A stretch of DNA of 64,000 bases, taken from positions 51,211 to 115,210 of the forward strand of contig CALFXE010000027.1 of NCBI GenBank assembly GCA_937927845.1, read 5' to 3'. The translations under genes were made by a program, and so were the position numbers. How positions within the stretch are numbered: the first letter of the stretch is position 1; every line of letters begins with the position of its first letter. The DNA comes from an uncultured Paludibacter sp. (GTDB lineage: Bacteria > Bacteroidota > Bacteroidia > Bacteroidales > Paludibacteraceae). The notes under the pieces were generated by a model. That model made no database searches and had not been told where the DNA came from. It saw only the letters and a list, made by a program, of their open reading frames with translations. This document shows positions 53,250-62,445 of this stretch, one piece after another.

Positions 53250-55526
53250 TCAGAACGGATATCCAATAGCGATATGCACAGCCATATCACTAAAAGATTT
53301 TGGAAATACCCATCGTGACCCTGTAGTTATTGCAGGGTCATATAATTTTAGACCTATGTCGACACGGAATAAAAAGAAACTGAAATCCATACGTAGTCCC
53401 ATACCATAAGCCAATGCTATTTCTTTCCAGAATGTATCTAATTGGAATAACCCCCCTGCTTGATTGGCATAGTTGTAAACAGTCCAGATATTTCCGGCAT
53501 CTGCAAATAAAGCCCCTTCGAGTACCCAGAACATTTTCGCTCTATATTCAAAATTAAGATCTAATTTTATATCACCAACTTGGTTGTAGTCTCTTCTTCT
53601 ATTGTCGAAACGCTGATAACTACCCGGACCTAATTGACTTTCGCCCCAGCCTCTAACACTATTGGCACCACCGCTATAAAAACGTCTTTCAAAAGGAATG
53701 ATTTCTGAATTTCCATAAGGAATGCCGGAACCAAACCCTGCGTGGTATACAAATTTGTTGTTTTTATCAATAATTTGATGGAATGAAGTATTTATTTCAC
53801 CTCTGACATATTGAGAATATCTGATATTAAATGCACGATAAAAACCTTCAAGGTCGGTTGGAATATCAAGAAGTTTATAAATCCCAAATAAGGCATTTCC
53901 GGCACTTTCAACACTATATCTATAAGTAAAATAATTACGCATAGGTCGCAATGGATTATAAGTGCTCGAAGCTGTACCGTAACTTATACGCATTATTAAA
54001 TAATCCTCGTAACTGTAACGATTATATCTTCCACTTTCAATAAAATAATCAACAAACTCCTGTGATTTCCATGGAAAATGAACATAGTTTAAATTTAGTA
54101 AATCGAGAATGTGATTTTGTTTTCCTTTCAGCCAGTTGTATTTTATACCACCACCGACATTTGTTGAAGAAAATTCCTGTGGACGAAACTGATAATTGAA
54201 TGTACCTCTAAATTCTGTAGCTCCTCTGATATTTCTTCTAAATTCATTATTTGTAAATGGAATTAAGACTCTCGGCACGCGTATACCTGCTTGTCCGCCC
54301 CATTCCTGTGCAATAACATCAACTTGTTTTTCAAGTGCCAGCCTGCCTTGTAGAGTTAATGATTCAGCACCTTTGAAAAGATTGCGGTGTACAACCCCAA
54401 AATTCCCTGCCGTACCCCAAAAGCCTTCAGTAAAAGTTATTTCTGCCTGCGAACTGAAAGTAAATGACTTAGCTTCAGCAATAGTGATTAAACACTGTAA
54501 AGAATCAGAAGCAGATTCTGTGAAGCTGATATGAGTGTATTTTATTGGAGGAAGAGAATTAAGCGAAGCATATGTTTTTTCCACATCAGTGTCGGAAAAT
54601 AAATTTCCCGGAATAATAAAGTTGGCAGACAATAAGGAATTTAAGTTAATAAACTTCCTTTGCGGACTGATAACGGAATAATTTCCTATATGAGTGGTGT
54701 CTTTTTTATCGTAAGCATCATTGCTCATTATAGTGCTTAATGCAGGCTGAAGATTAAAAATCACTTTGTTGATATGATATCTTTTGAAAACCGTATGTTC
54801 AAGAGTATCCTTATTATCCATCAAATAATCTTTCAATTTAATTGACACATCAATCTTATGACCTGTACTATCTGCTTCATATTCAATATAATCTTTTGTA
54901 AAATTGTAATATCCATCACTCCTCATTATCGACGAAAGCCGACTTCTTTCATTATCCAACTGATTTACATCAAATAACATACGGCGTTGTATCAATGATT
55001 TTGTTGAATCTTTTGACAAAGTTTCAAGTTCTTGAAATGGAATATCAACAGAATATTTGTCGATTCGATATGGGATTTGGGAGTATATATTATAAAAAAT
55101 TCGAGCAGTTTTTCCTTTTGTTTTAATTACGGTATTAATTTCAGAATCGAAATATCCTTTATTTTGATGAAATCTAAGTAATTGCTGACCCGAGATATCT
55201 GTAAGTAGAGTGTCAAGTAGCACGGGTTGTTGACCTACTCGACGCAAGGTTCTATTCCACCATTTAGTTGTATCGTTTCCCGCAAGGTTGTAAATTCCCA
55301 ATTGCATCCTAAACAAACCTAAAATATATGAATTAGGCATTTGACGTACATAATCAGGTAAATCCCGTTTGTTTATCTCTTTGGCATCAGTTTTAATTTC
55401 AACTTTGTTGAGCAGATATGACCCTTCGGGCACGTGACGGGTTGGTGAACAAGAGAGTATAAACACCACCGACAGAGCAATTACGGTCAGTTTTATAAAA
55501 AGTGAAGATAAATTATAGCTTCTCAT
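53250..55526 (-). CDS. BamA/TamA-family outer-membrane protein
   Basis: From the ATG at 55526 the product is 758 aa with a lipoprotein-type signal (VFILSC, Cys20). A longer frame to 55619 would overlap the divergent methyltransferase gene. POTRA-like modules (about 25-340) precede a 16-strand barrel (about 370-758) with the Omp85 motif SVRGW in GGANSVRGWGESQLGPG. A lipidated N-terminus is unlike BamA itself and typical of a TamA-like assembly factor. It would work in outer-membrane protein or lipid assembly. Confidence 0.88.
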   Translation of the reverse strand: MRSYNLSSLFIKLTVIALSVVFILSCSPTRHVPEGSYLLNKVEIKTDAKEINKRDLPDYVRQMPNSYILGLFRMQLGIYNLAGNDTTKWWNRTLRRVGQQPVLLDTLLTDISGQQLLRFHQNKGYFDSEINTVIKTKGKTARIFYNIYSQIPYRIDKYSVDIPFQELETLSKDSTKSLIQRRMLFDVNQLDNERSRLSSIMRSDGYYNFTKDYIEYEADSTGHKIDVSIKLKDYLMDNKDTLEHTVFKRYHINKVIFNLQPALSTIMSNDAYDKKDTTHIGNYSVISPQRKFINLNSLLSANFIIPGNLFSDTDVEKTYASLNSLPPIKYTHISFTESASDSLQCLITIAEAKSFTFSSQAEITFTEGFWGTAGNFGVVHRNLFKGAESLTLQGRLALEKQVDVIAQEWGGQAGIRVPRVLIPFTNNEFRRNIRGATEFRGTFNYQFRPQEFSSTNVGGGIKYNWLKGKQNHILDLLNLNYVHFPWKSQEFVDYFIESGRYNRYSYEDYLIMRISYGTASSTYNPLRPMRNYFTYRYSVESAGNALFGIYKLLDIPTDLEGFYRAFNIRYSQYVRGEINTSFHQIIDKNNKFVYHAGFGSGIPYGNSEIIPFERRFYSGGANSVRGWGESQLGPGSYQRFDNRRRDYNQVGDIKLDLNFEYRAKMFWVLEGALFADAGNIWTVYNYANQAGGLFQLDTFWKEIALAYGMGLRMDFSFFLFRVDIGLKLYDPAITTGSRWVFPKSFSDMAVHIAIGYPF

Positions 55527-55596
55527 TAAATGTATTGAAAATTTCAAATGCAAACTTACATAAAAAATAATTAGCTTTGCACAAAATCTATTAAAA

Positions 55597-56358
55597 ATGC
55601 TATCAAAGAATAAAATCAAGTTAGTAACATCTTTATCTTATAAGAAAAATCGTGATGAAACAGGACTTTTCGTTGCCGAGGGTTTTAAGCTTGTTGAAGA
55701 GCTTTCACAGGTGTTTCATTGCGAGTTTATTGGATATTTATCAGAAAAAGAAAATGAAATAGCAAGTCTTCAAGCACAAGAAAAAATACCTGTAAGTGAA
55801 GATATAATGACGAAAATATCATCGCAGAAGTCGCCACAAGGAGTGTTAGGAGTTTTCAAAAAGAATAAAGTTGATGAAATTGACAATGAAATAATTAAAT
55901 CACAATTATGTATTGCTCTTGATGATATCCAGGATCCGGGCAATTTAGGAACTATAATCAGACTGGCTGACTGGTTTGGGATTAGACATGTTTTTTGTTC
56001 AGAATATAGTGCCGATGTATACAGTACTAAAGTTATACAAGCAACGATGGGAGCAATAGCAAGAGTTAATGTTCATTATGTCGATTTAGAAAAATTTCTT
56101 TCGAGTATAGAAAATATTCCTATTTATGGAGCTTTTTTGGATGGTGAGAATATTTATTCGGAAAAATTATCACATAACGGTATTATTGTAATGGGTAATG
56201 AAGGTAATGGTATATCTGATAAAATCGCCAGAAATGTAGGTGTCAGGTTGAATATACCGTCATTCTCACCAGATAGCACAACCACAGAATCGCTCAATGT
56301 AGCAGTTGCAACAGCAATAATTTGTTCGGAGTTCAGAAGACGGAAAATTGGTAAATAA
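55597..56358 (+). CDS. SpoU/TrmH-family RNA 2'-O-methyltransferase
   Basis: The 253-aa enzyme has an N-terminal L30e-like RNA-binding part (NKIKLVTSLSYKKNRDETGL) and a SPOUT knot domain with DPGNLGTIIRLADWFG, VMGNEGNGIS and IPSFSPDSTTESLNVAVATA. It methylates ribose 2'-OH in rRNA or tRNA; the target base is not evident. A -7 box TAGCTTTG (55572-55579) is 17 nt before the ATG. Confidence 0.92.
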   Translation: MLSKNKIKLVTSLSYKKNRDETGLFVAEGFKLVEELSQVFHCEFIGYLSEKENEIASLQAQEKIPVSEDIMTKISSQKSPQGVLGVFKKNKVDEIDNEIIKSQLCIALDDIQDPGNLGTIIRLADWFGIRHVFCSEYSADVYSTKVIQATMGAIARVNVHYVDLEKFLSSIENIPIYGAFLDGENIYSEKLSHNGIIVMGNEGNGISDKIARNVGVRLNIPSFSPDSTTTESLNVAVATAIICSEFRRRKIGK

Positions 56359-56431
56359 ATGTGTGATTATACAAGACTAAGGGTAAGTAAAACAACAATT
56401 TACAGTTTACGTACTCTTTTTTTAATATTTT

Positions 56432-56463
56432 TTTGCACAATCAAAAAAAAATGATTTCCTTTG
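56432..56463 (+). promoter_or_regulatory. Promoter of the RRM gene
   Basis: TTTG (56432-56435), a 20-nt spacer and TTCCTTTG (56456-56463, one mismatch). It predicts a 5' leader of about 130 nt, in which TTAACCTT (from 56531) and AAGGTTAA (from 56563) can pair. Confidence 0.6.
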
Positions 56464-56598
56464 TGCCGAGAATAATGTATAAGAATTTTTCCAGGTTATT
56501 TCCAACTCTCACCTTAGGGCAGACTTTGTTTTAACCTTATAAGTTTGTTTATGCTGTTCTTAAAGGTTAATTTTATTCATTTATTTTTTATTTTTTTT

Positions 56599-56841
56599 AT
56601 GAACATTTATGTAGGTAACTTAAGTTACAGAGTACGCGAAAATGATCTTCAAGGCGTAATGGCTGAATACGGCGCAGTACAATCTTGTAAAATCGTTAAA
56701 GATCGCGAAACAAACAAATCAAAAGGTTTTGCATTTGTTGAAATGGACGATGAAGGCGCACTTAAAGCAATTGAAGAATTGAATGGTGCTGAACTTGATG
56801 GTCGTGCAATGGTAGTTAAAGAAGCAAAACCAAGAGCTTAA
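56599..56841 (+). CDS. RRM-type RNA-binding protein
   Basis: The 80-aa protein (ATG at 56599; an upstream in-frame ATG adds a Phe-rich stretch that does not belong) is a single RNA-recognition motif with RNP2 IYVGNL (3-8) and RNP1 KGFAFVEM (43-50). Such RRM proteins of Bacteroidota resemble cold-shock or glycine-rich RNA-binding proteins and may act as global RNA chaperones in a group that lacks Hfq in many species. Its codon use looks biased toward high expression. Confidence 0.93.
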   Translation: MNIYVGNLSYRVRENDLQGVMAEYGAVQSCKIVKDRETNKSKGFAFVEMDDEGALKAIEELNGAELDGRAMVVKEAKPRA

Positions 56842-56862
56842 TAGACTTTCTATTTCACATTT

Positions 56863-56899
56863 AAAACTTCTGTTTTCGTTAAGATTGCAGAAGTTTTTT
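56863..56899 (+). terminator. Terminator of the RRM gene
   Basis: AAAACTTCTG (56863-56872) pairs with CAGAAGTTTT (56888-56897), 10 bp, followed by T residues. The CPBP gene starts 12 nt later. Confidence 0.85.
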
Positions 56900-56911
56900 A
56901 ATTTTATATTT

Positions 56912-57778
56912 ATGAAACTAACCGGTATCTTCAGCAACTCAAGCTTTGGTAAGAAAGTTATTCAACTAACATTGATATCTTTATTTTTTTTCTTACTTTT
57001 TTCACTTATATCTGTTCTTATTACTAAAGGTAATTTCTCTGATATTAATTCATTGAAGCTTGCTCAATTGCTCCAATCGATAGGTTTATTCGTTATACCA
57101 CCAATATTATTAGCAGTGTTGTGGAGTAAAAATCTATTTGAATATCTCAAAGTCAATAAGATACCATCATTGAATAATATCTTCTTTACGTTATTGATAA
57201 TGTTTTCGGCAATACCTGCAATTAACCTGCTTAGTGAGGTAAACGCTGCCATACATTTACCAAATTCTTTGTCTTGGCTTGAAAAGCTTTTTGTAGATAT
57301 GGAATCAAGAGCAGAAGAGCTTACATTGAGAATGTTAGAGGTCAATAGCATCTATGGATTAATTATTAATATCGGACTTATCGCAGTCGTTCCGGCAATT
57401 GGAGAAGAGCTGTTTTTCAGAGGTATAATACAGAAATTATTACAGGAAAAATGGAAAATTCATGTTGCGGTATGGGTAGCAGCAATAATTTTCAGCACAT
57501 TTCATTTTCAGTTTTTTGGATTTATTCCCAGAATGTTAATTGGAGCTTTACTGGGATATATGTTTGTTTGGACACAAAACTTGTGGGTGCCTATTATTGC
57601 TCATTTTATTAATAATGCTATAGCTGTTGTCTTTTATTATTTTAAAGGACAAGATACAGTTTTGCTTGATGTTGATAATATCGGCAAATCGGACACATTA
57701 TATATGGGACTGATTAGCATTGTAGTAGTAGCCATTTTAATATACCTTTTCAGAAGACACACAAAAAAAGCTTTGTAA
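56912..57778 (+). CDS. CPBP-family intramembrane metalloprotease
   Basis: The 288-aa protein starts at the ATG at 56912; a TTG at 56885 lies inside the terminator and is rejected. It has about eight membrane helices and the Abi/CPBP motifs EELFFRG (EExxxR), FSTFHFQF (FxxxH) and HFINN, the likely metal site. Bacterial CPBP proteases are linked to peptide maturation and immunity to bacteriocins. It is about 8 kb from the double-glycine peptide operon, so a link is only speculative. Confidence 0.9.
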   Translation: MKLTGIFSNSSFGKKVIQLTLISLFFFLLFSLISVLITKGNFSDINSLKLAQLLQSIGLFVIPPILLAVLWSKNLFEYLKVNKIPSLNNIFFTLLIMFSAIPAINLLSEVNAAIHLPNSLSWLEKLFVDMESRAEELTLRMLEVNSIYGLIINIGLIAVVPAIGEELFFRGIIQKLLQEKWKIHVAVWVAAIIFSTFHFQFFGFIPRMLIGALLGYMFVWTQNLWVPIIAHFINNAIAVVFYYFKGQDTVLLDVDNIGKSDTLYMGLISIVVVAILIYLFRRHTKKAL

Positions 57779-57789
57779 TTGGAGATAAA

Positions 57790-57820
57790 CTTGTCTTTTA
57801 TTTTATTTTTATTAACTTTG
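57790..57820 (+). promoter_or_regulatory. Promoter of the nitric oxide reductase gene
   Basis: TTG (57791-57793), a 19-nt spacer and TAACTTTG (57813-57820) match the consensus. The predicted leader is about 140 nt. Confidence 0.65.
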
Positions 57821-57858
57821 CTGTCGAAATTTTGATATTATAGTTTTAATGATTTAAT

Positions 57859-57888
57859 AATCAGCCAATAAGTGGTTTTCTGCTGATT
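57859..57888 (+). promoter_or_regulatory. Hairpin in the nitric oxide reductase leader
   Basis: AATCAGC (57859-57865) pairs with GCTGATT (57882-57888), followed by GTTTTGTTT. It resembles a weak terminator placed inside the leader, 80 nt before the ATG. Whether it acts as an attenuator is unknown. Confidence 0.4.
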
Positions 57889-57968
57889 GTTTTGTTTAAA
57901 AATACTATTTTTTTATATATAAAAAGGATAAAAATGTCTTTAATTCTAACATCTAAAATTTAAATTCA

Positions 57969-60230
57969 ATGGACAGAAAACAAAAACAACTTTGGGTTAT
58001 TTTCGGTGCAGTAATAACGCTGTCTTTTGCTGTACTTCTTTACTACGGTAAGGAGATTTATCAAGAGGCGCCGCCTATTCCTACGAAAGTCGTGAACGAC
58101 AGGGGGGAAGTCGTTTATACCGAAGCGGACATTAAAAATGGACAAAATGTGTGGCAAAGCACCGGGGGTCAAGAGCTTGGTTCTGTTTGGGGACACGGTT
58201 CGTATGTAGCACCCGATTGGACTGCCGACCGCCTACACCGCGAAGCACTTATAATGCTTGATTTGTTAGCGAACGAGAAACATCAGAAAAATTACGATGA
58301 ACTTACAATCGCCGAGCAAAATGCGTTGGAATTTATACTCCAAGACGATGTGCGCACCAATACCTACGACAAGGCAACGGGCGTGCTGACGATTTCAGCA
58401 AACCGACACATCGCTGCAAATGAATTGGAAGTGTATTACACCAAACTTTTTACTGATGACGAAGAGTTTAATCAGCTTCGCGAGTATTACGCCATGCGTA
58501 CCAATACGCTTACAGACCCTGTACGTCTGAAAGAACTGAATGCCTTTTTCTTTTGGGCAACGTGGGCGACTGTAACCAATCGTCCCGGTGCTGATATCTC
58601 GTACACTCACAATTGGCCCAATGAAAAATTAGTTGCCAATAATCCCACTACATCACTTTATTTATGGTCGGGTGTGAGTGTTATCGCACTTATACTCTTT
58701 ATCGGGATTTTAGCCGGATTCCATGTGGCATCGAAAAGAGAAGAAGAACTTCCTTTACCCAAAGATGACCCGCTTATCGGTGGAACTATTACACATAGTA
58801 TGTCTGTGTTGCGCAAGTATTTCTGGATTGTATGCGCACTTATGCTTGCGCAGGTCGGTTTAGGAATAATTACTGCTCACTATGGCGTAGAGGGGCAGGG
58901 GTTATACGGTATTCCGCTCGATCAGTTTTTGCCTTATAGCGTTACCCGTACATGGCATACGCAGTTGGCTATTTTCTGGATTGCTACAGCTTGGTTGGGT
59001 ACGGGACTTTATGTCGCACCGTCCATTATGGGTAAAGATCCTAAATTTCAGGTGTTCGGCGTGAATTTTCTGTTCTATGCACTGCTTGTGATTGTGGTTG
59101 GTTCCATGATTGGTCAGTGGTTGGGAATTATGCAAAAATTAGGTTATATTGAAAACTTCTGGTTTGGTCATCAAGGATATGAATACGTTGACTTAGGTCG
59201 TTTTTGGCAAATATTCCTGTTTGTGGGACTTATCATATGGCTTGTTTTGATGATTCGTCCGCTACTGCCCGTATTCAAAACTAAGAATGAAAATAAACAC
59301 TTGATATTCCTTTTCCTTATTTCGTGCGCCGCTATTGCCGCTTTCTATGGCGCAGGATTGATGTGGGGACGACAGACAAACCTCGCAATCGCCGAATACT
59401 GGCGCTGGTGGGTTGTCCATCTGTGGGTAGAAGGTTTCTTCGAAGTTTTTGCTACCGTTGTAGCTGCATTCCTGTTTGTGCGTATGGGACTTTTACGTCC
59501 GAAAACGGCTATTACGAGCGTGTTGTTGTCCAATATTATCTTCCTGTCGGGGGGTATCATAGGTACATTCCACCATCTTTACTTTACCGGTACGCCCACC
59601 GCTGTAATGGCATTGGGTTCGGTATTTAGTGCGTTGGAAGTTGTTCCCTTAACTTTAATCGGTTTTGAAGCATACGAAAATTACAAGATAAGCCGTGAAA
59701 AAGGATGGTTGAGAGATTACAAGTGGCCTGTTATGTTTTTGGTTGCAGTCGCGTTTTGGAACTTCTTGGGTGCAGGTGTATTTGGATTTATCATCAATCC
59801 GCCCATCGCGCTTTATTACGTACAAGGCTTGAACACTACACCGCTCCACGGACATACTGCACTTTTCGGGGTATATGGACTGCTTGGTATCTCGCTGATG
59901 CTGTTTGTGTTGAGAAGTATCTACCGACATGTGAAATGGAACGACAAATTATTGGGCATCGGATTCTGGGGATTGAACATTGGGTTGCTGCTTATGGCTC
60001 TTCTGAGCCTGTTGCCTATCGGAATTTGGCAAGCGGTGGAAAGTATGCAGCACGGCATGTGGTATGCTCGTTCGGCTGAATTGATGCAGGAACCGGCTAT
60101 GGTAACGCTGAAATGGCTTCGTACCATTGGCGACGTGATTCTGACAGTAGGTATGTTTGCTGTGGTTTATTTTGTGTTCGAATTGAGTTTCAAGCACAAA
60201 ACCGCTTGGCAAAAGGAGCATGATAAATAA
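57969..60230 (+). CDS. norB: Quinol-dependent nitric oxide reductase (qNor)
   Basis: The 753-aa membrane enzyme reduces NO to N2O with quinol electrons. The N-terminal periplasmic extension (NGQNVWQSTGGQELGSVWGH) marks the quinol-type form. Fourteen membrane helices follow, with haem and FeB histidines in TWHTQLAIFWIATAWLG, YWRWWVVHLWVEGFFEVF and GTFHHLYFTGTP. G+C is clearly above its neighbours, and codons such as CGC, CCC and GGG are frequent, so horizontal acquisition is likely. It would detoxify NO in a gut or anoxic setting. Confidence 0.95.
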   Translation: MDRKQKQLWVIFGAVITLSFAVLLYYGKEIYQEAPPIPTKVVNDRGEVVYTEADIKNGQNVWQSTGGQELGSVWGHGSYVAPDWTADRLHREALIMLDLLANEKHQKNYDELTIAEQNALEFILQDDVRTNTYDKATGVLTISANRHIAANELEVYYTKLFTDDEEFNQLREYYAMRTNTLTDPVRLKELNAFFFWATWATVTNRPGADISYTHNWPNEKLVANNPTTSLYLWSGVSVIALILFIGILAGFHVASKREEELPLPKDDPLIGGTITHSMSVLRKYFWIVCALMLAQVGLGIITAHYGVEGQGLYGIPLDQFLPYSVTRTWHTQLAIFWIATAWLGTGLYVAPSIMGKDPKFQVFGVNFLFYALLVIVVGSMIGQWLGIMQKLGYIENFWFGHQGYEYVDLGRFWQIFLFVGLIIWLVLMIRPLLPVFKTKNENKHLIFLFLISCAAIAAFYGAGLMWGRQTNLAIAEYWRWWVVHLWVEGFFEVFATVVAAFLFVRMGLLRPKTAITSVLLSNIIFLSGGIIGTFHHLYFTGTPTAVMALGSVFSALEVVPLTLIGFEAYENYKISREKGWLRDYKWPVMFLVAVAFWNFLGAGVFGFIINPPIALYYVQGLNTTPLHGHTALFGVYGLLGISLMLFVLRSIYRHVKWNDKLLGIGFWGLNIGLLLMALLSLLPIGIWQAVESMQHGMWYARSAELMQEPAMVTLKWLRTIGDVILTVGMFAVVYFVFELSFKHKTAWQKEHDK

Positions 60231-60324
60231 CGATTGGTTATAAGTTGCGAAGTACGAGGGAAATTTTAAATTTTGAAATTCCAAGATTTCAGATTGGATA
60301 GTGTAGATTCGTAACGAAGATTTA

Positions 60325-60356
60325 GTAACGGCTTTGCTTGAAGGTGAAGCCGTTAC
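60325..60356 (+). terminator. Terminator of norB
   Basis: GTAACGGCTT (60325-60334) pairs perfectly with AAGCCGTTAC (60347-60356) around a 12-nt loop; TTGTTTAC follows. Confidence 0.75.
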
Positions 60357-60394
60357 TTGTTTACAAAAAATATCCGCCATGCAAAACAATTTGC

Positions 60395-60402
60395 TATCTT
60401 TG
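60395..60402 (+). promoter_or_regulatory. -7 box of the Rrf2 gene
   Basis: TATCTTTG lies 22 nt before the ATG at 60425; no clear -33 element is seen. The adjacent region could hold the regulator's own operator. Confidence 0.45.
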
Positions 60403-60424
60403 TCGGTCATAAAATTGAGATAAG

Positions 60425-60859
60425 ATGTTTTCAAAAGCATGCGAATACGGAATTAGAGCGATTGTTTATATTGCGGAGCAATCGTACAACGATAACCGTG
60501 TGAATATAAAAGAAATAGCTAAAGCTATTGATTCTCCCGAACCATTTACCGCTAAAATACTCCAAATACTGTCGCGCGCCGGTATTGTCGATTCGCTCAA
60601 AGGACCTACAGGAGGCTTTTTGATGTCTCATACACAGATGGATGAAACACATTTGAGCCATATTGTGGCGGCAATTGATGGCGATCAGGTTTTTGTTGGA
60701 TGCGGACTGGGATTGAAAGGATGCAGCAATGAAAAACCTTGTCCTGTACATGATAAATTTGGAGTGATACGCAACGAATTAAGACACATGCTCGAAACAA
60801 CAAGCGTTAGCGAATTAGCCAAAGGATTGAAGGAAGGACTGACTTTTTTAAAGCGATAA
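60425..60859 (+). CDS. Rrf2-family regulator, NsrR-like
   Basis: The 144-aa protein has an N-terminal winged helix (MFSKACEYGIRAIVYIAEQ, IKEIAKAIDSPEPFTAKILQ) and three cysteines C93, C100 and C106 in the effector region, spaced as in the Fe-S cluster sensors NsrR and IscR. Standing behind the nitric oxide reductase gene, it most likely senses NO through a [4Fe-4S] or [2Fe-2S] cluster and controls norB. The metal ligand set is inferred from the spacing. Its G+C is also above average. Confidence 0.88.
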   Translation: MFSKACEYGIRAIVYIAEQSYNDNRVNIKEIAKAIDSPEPFTAKILQILSRAGIVDSLKGPTGGFLMSHTQMDETHLSHIVAAIDGDQVFVGCGLGLKGCSNEKPCPVHDKFGVIRNELRHMLETTSVSELAKGLKEGLTFLKR

Positions 60860-60974
60860 TCTTTGTCCTTGCACTTTTACTTTATGAAATAATTTTTATC
60901 GGACAACAATGATATAAAATCAAAGGCTAACGGAAATGAAAACGTTGTTGCTTTCCAAGTTGGCAATCGTAAAA

Positions 60975-61408
60975 AGGACAAAACGAATGGTTACAATTAC
61001 CAATTCGTTTTCACAATATTGAATTACACGAATTTATTGTTATGCCCAATCATTTTCACGCCATTTTGCAAATCGTAGGGGCAACCCTTGTGGTTGCCTC
61101 CAATGAATGATTTTGTTGCCCCCAATGATCCTTTGCCCCAAACACAAACATTACAACCGATAACAACAATGCAACCGTTATCGATAAAGGGCAACCACAA
61201 GGGATTGCCCCTACGGATAAAACCGTTGGTAATATGTTGGGTGCATTTCAATTTATTGTTACGGTGGAATATATTCGGGGTGTAAACACATTGGCAACGC
61301 AATTGTTATGAACATATCATCCGCAACGAACAATCATATCAACATGTTTTGGAACACATTATCAATAATTCGACAAAATGGGAGAATGATAAATTTTATA
61401 CGAAATGA
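60975..61408 (+). pseudogene. Decayed RAYT (Y1_Tnp, REP-associated) transposase
   Basis: Fragments in shifting frames match RAYT transposases: EWLQLPIRFHNIELHEF then VMPNHFHAILQIV with the HUH-type His pair, GATLVVASNE and a stop; VGNMLGAFQFIVTVEYIRG; and WQRNCYEHIIRNEQSYQHV with the catalytic Tyr region, ending KWENDKFYTK. The N-terminal third is gone and frameshifts and stops interrupt the rest. RAYT proteins mobilise REP palindromes, and a matching inverted repeat lies inside (61074-61215). Confidence 0.8.
61074..61215. repeat. Inverted repeat inside the RAYT relic
   Basis: CGTAGGGGCAACCCTTGTGG and following bases (61074-61098) are nearly the reverse complement of 61190-61215 (CAAGGGATTGCCCCTACG at its end). 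The 90-bp middle contains AACCGATAACAACAATGC-type sequence. The pair resembles a REP/MITE-type palindrome that RAYT proteins act on. Confidence 0.65.
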
Positions 61409-61428
61409 AATACACAGAAGAAAAATAA

Positions 61429-62445
61429 ATGAACAATATAATGAACAACGAAATAATCATATACCAAAACTCTGACGGTAACATCAAAATCGATGTAAGA
61501 TTAGAAGATGAAACTGTTTGGCTTACTTAAACACAGATGTGTGAGCTGTTTCAAAAATCAAAAGCGACTATAAGTGAGTATATTAAAAATGCCTTTGAGG
61601 AAGGAGAGGTAGATGCAAGAGCAACTGTTAGGAATTTCCGAACAGTTCAAATGGAAGGTAATCGGGAGGTGGAACTAGACCTTGATTTCTATAACCTTGA
61701 TGTCATTATTTCAGTGGGCTATCGAGTAAAGTCCAGACAAGGCACACAATTCCGAATATGGGCTACACAACGACTCAAAGAGTACATCATCAAAGGCTTT
61801 ATGCTAAATGATGATCGATTTAAATCGGGAAATTCAATGAATTATTTTAACGAACTTCAAGAGTGTATCCGGGAGATAAGAGTTTCTGAACGGTTTTTTT
61901 ATCAGAAAATTAAAGATATATACACGACCAGTATAGACTATGACCCCAAGGATGAAAAGACTGTTGGATTTTTTAAGATAGTTCAAAATAAATTGTTGTG
62001 GGCGATCAGCAAACAGACCGCTGCATAGCTTGTATATCGTAGAGTAAATGCTGAATTGACATTGATGGGAATGCAGTCCTATGACAAAAAAGGAACGATT
62101 TCCATCAAAAAATCGGATGTCAGTATTGCCAAAAACTATCTGCATGAGGATGAGATAAAACTACTTGGGCTATTGGTGGAGCAGTATCTTGCATTTGCCG
62201 AAACAATGGCACAACAGCATACCCCGATGTATATGAAAGATTGGATTACACGGTTAGACCTTATCCTGCAAATGAATAATCGTGAACTGCTTGATCATGC
62301 AGGTAAAATCAGTCACAAAATGGCATTAGAGAAATCAGACAAAGAGTTTGAGAAATATCAACTTGTTCAAAAGGCATTGGACAAAGAGAAAAATTTAAAA
62401 GAGTTAGAGGAAGATATTAAGAACTTGAAGAGGATTATAAAATAA
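61429..62445 (+). pseudogene. RhuM-family gene with two nonsense codons
   Basis: A single frame reads MNNIMNNEIIIYQNSDGNIK and on through DVRLEDETVWLT, a TAA (61528-61530), MCELFQKSKATISEYIKNAF, YNLDVIISVGYRVKSRQGTQ and FRIWATQRLKEYIIKGFMLN. A TAG (62026-62028) after KQTAA comes next, then the coiled-coil C-terminus to 62445. Removing the two stops restores the full RhuM/DUF protein, a family of unknown function often found in pathogenicity and accessory islands. Restart at 61537 could still give the central part. Confidence 0.85.

Noticed and set aside
61024..61302. 92-aa minus-strand open frame
   Set aside because: It is the complement of the RAYT relic and its palindrome; the amino acid composition is Cys/Asn-rich and matches nothing.
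28170..62445. Stop-codon reassignment (TAG or TAA read as Gln/Glu), suggested by three interrupted genes
   Set aside because: Only the GxxExxY and RhuM accessory genes are affected; all housekeeping genes end normally at TAA, TAG or TGA without internal stops. Simple gene decay explains it.
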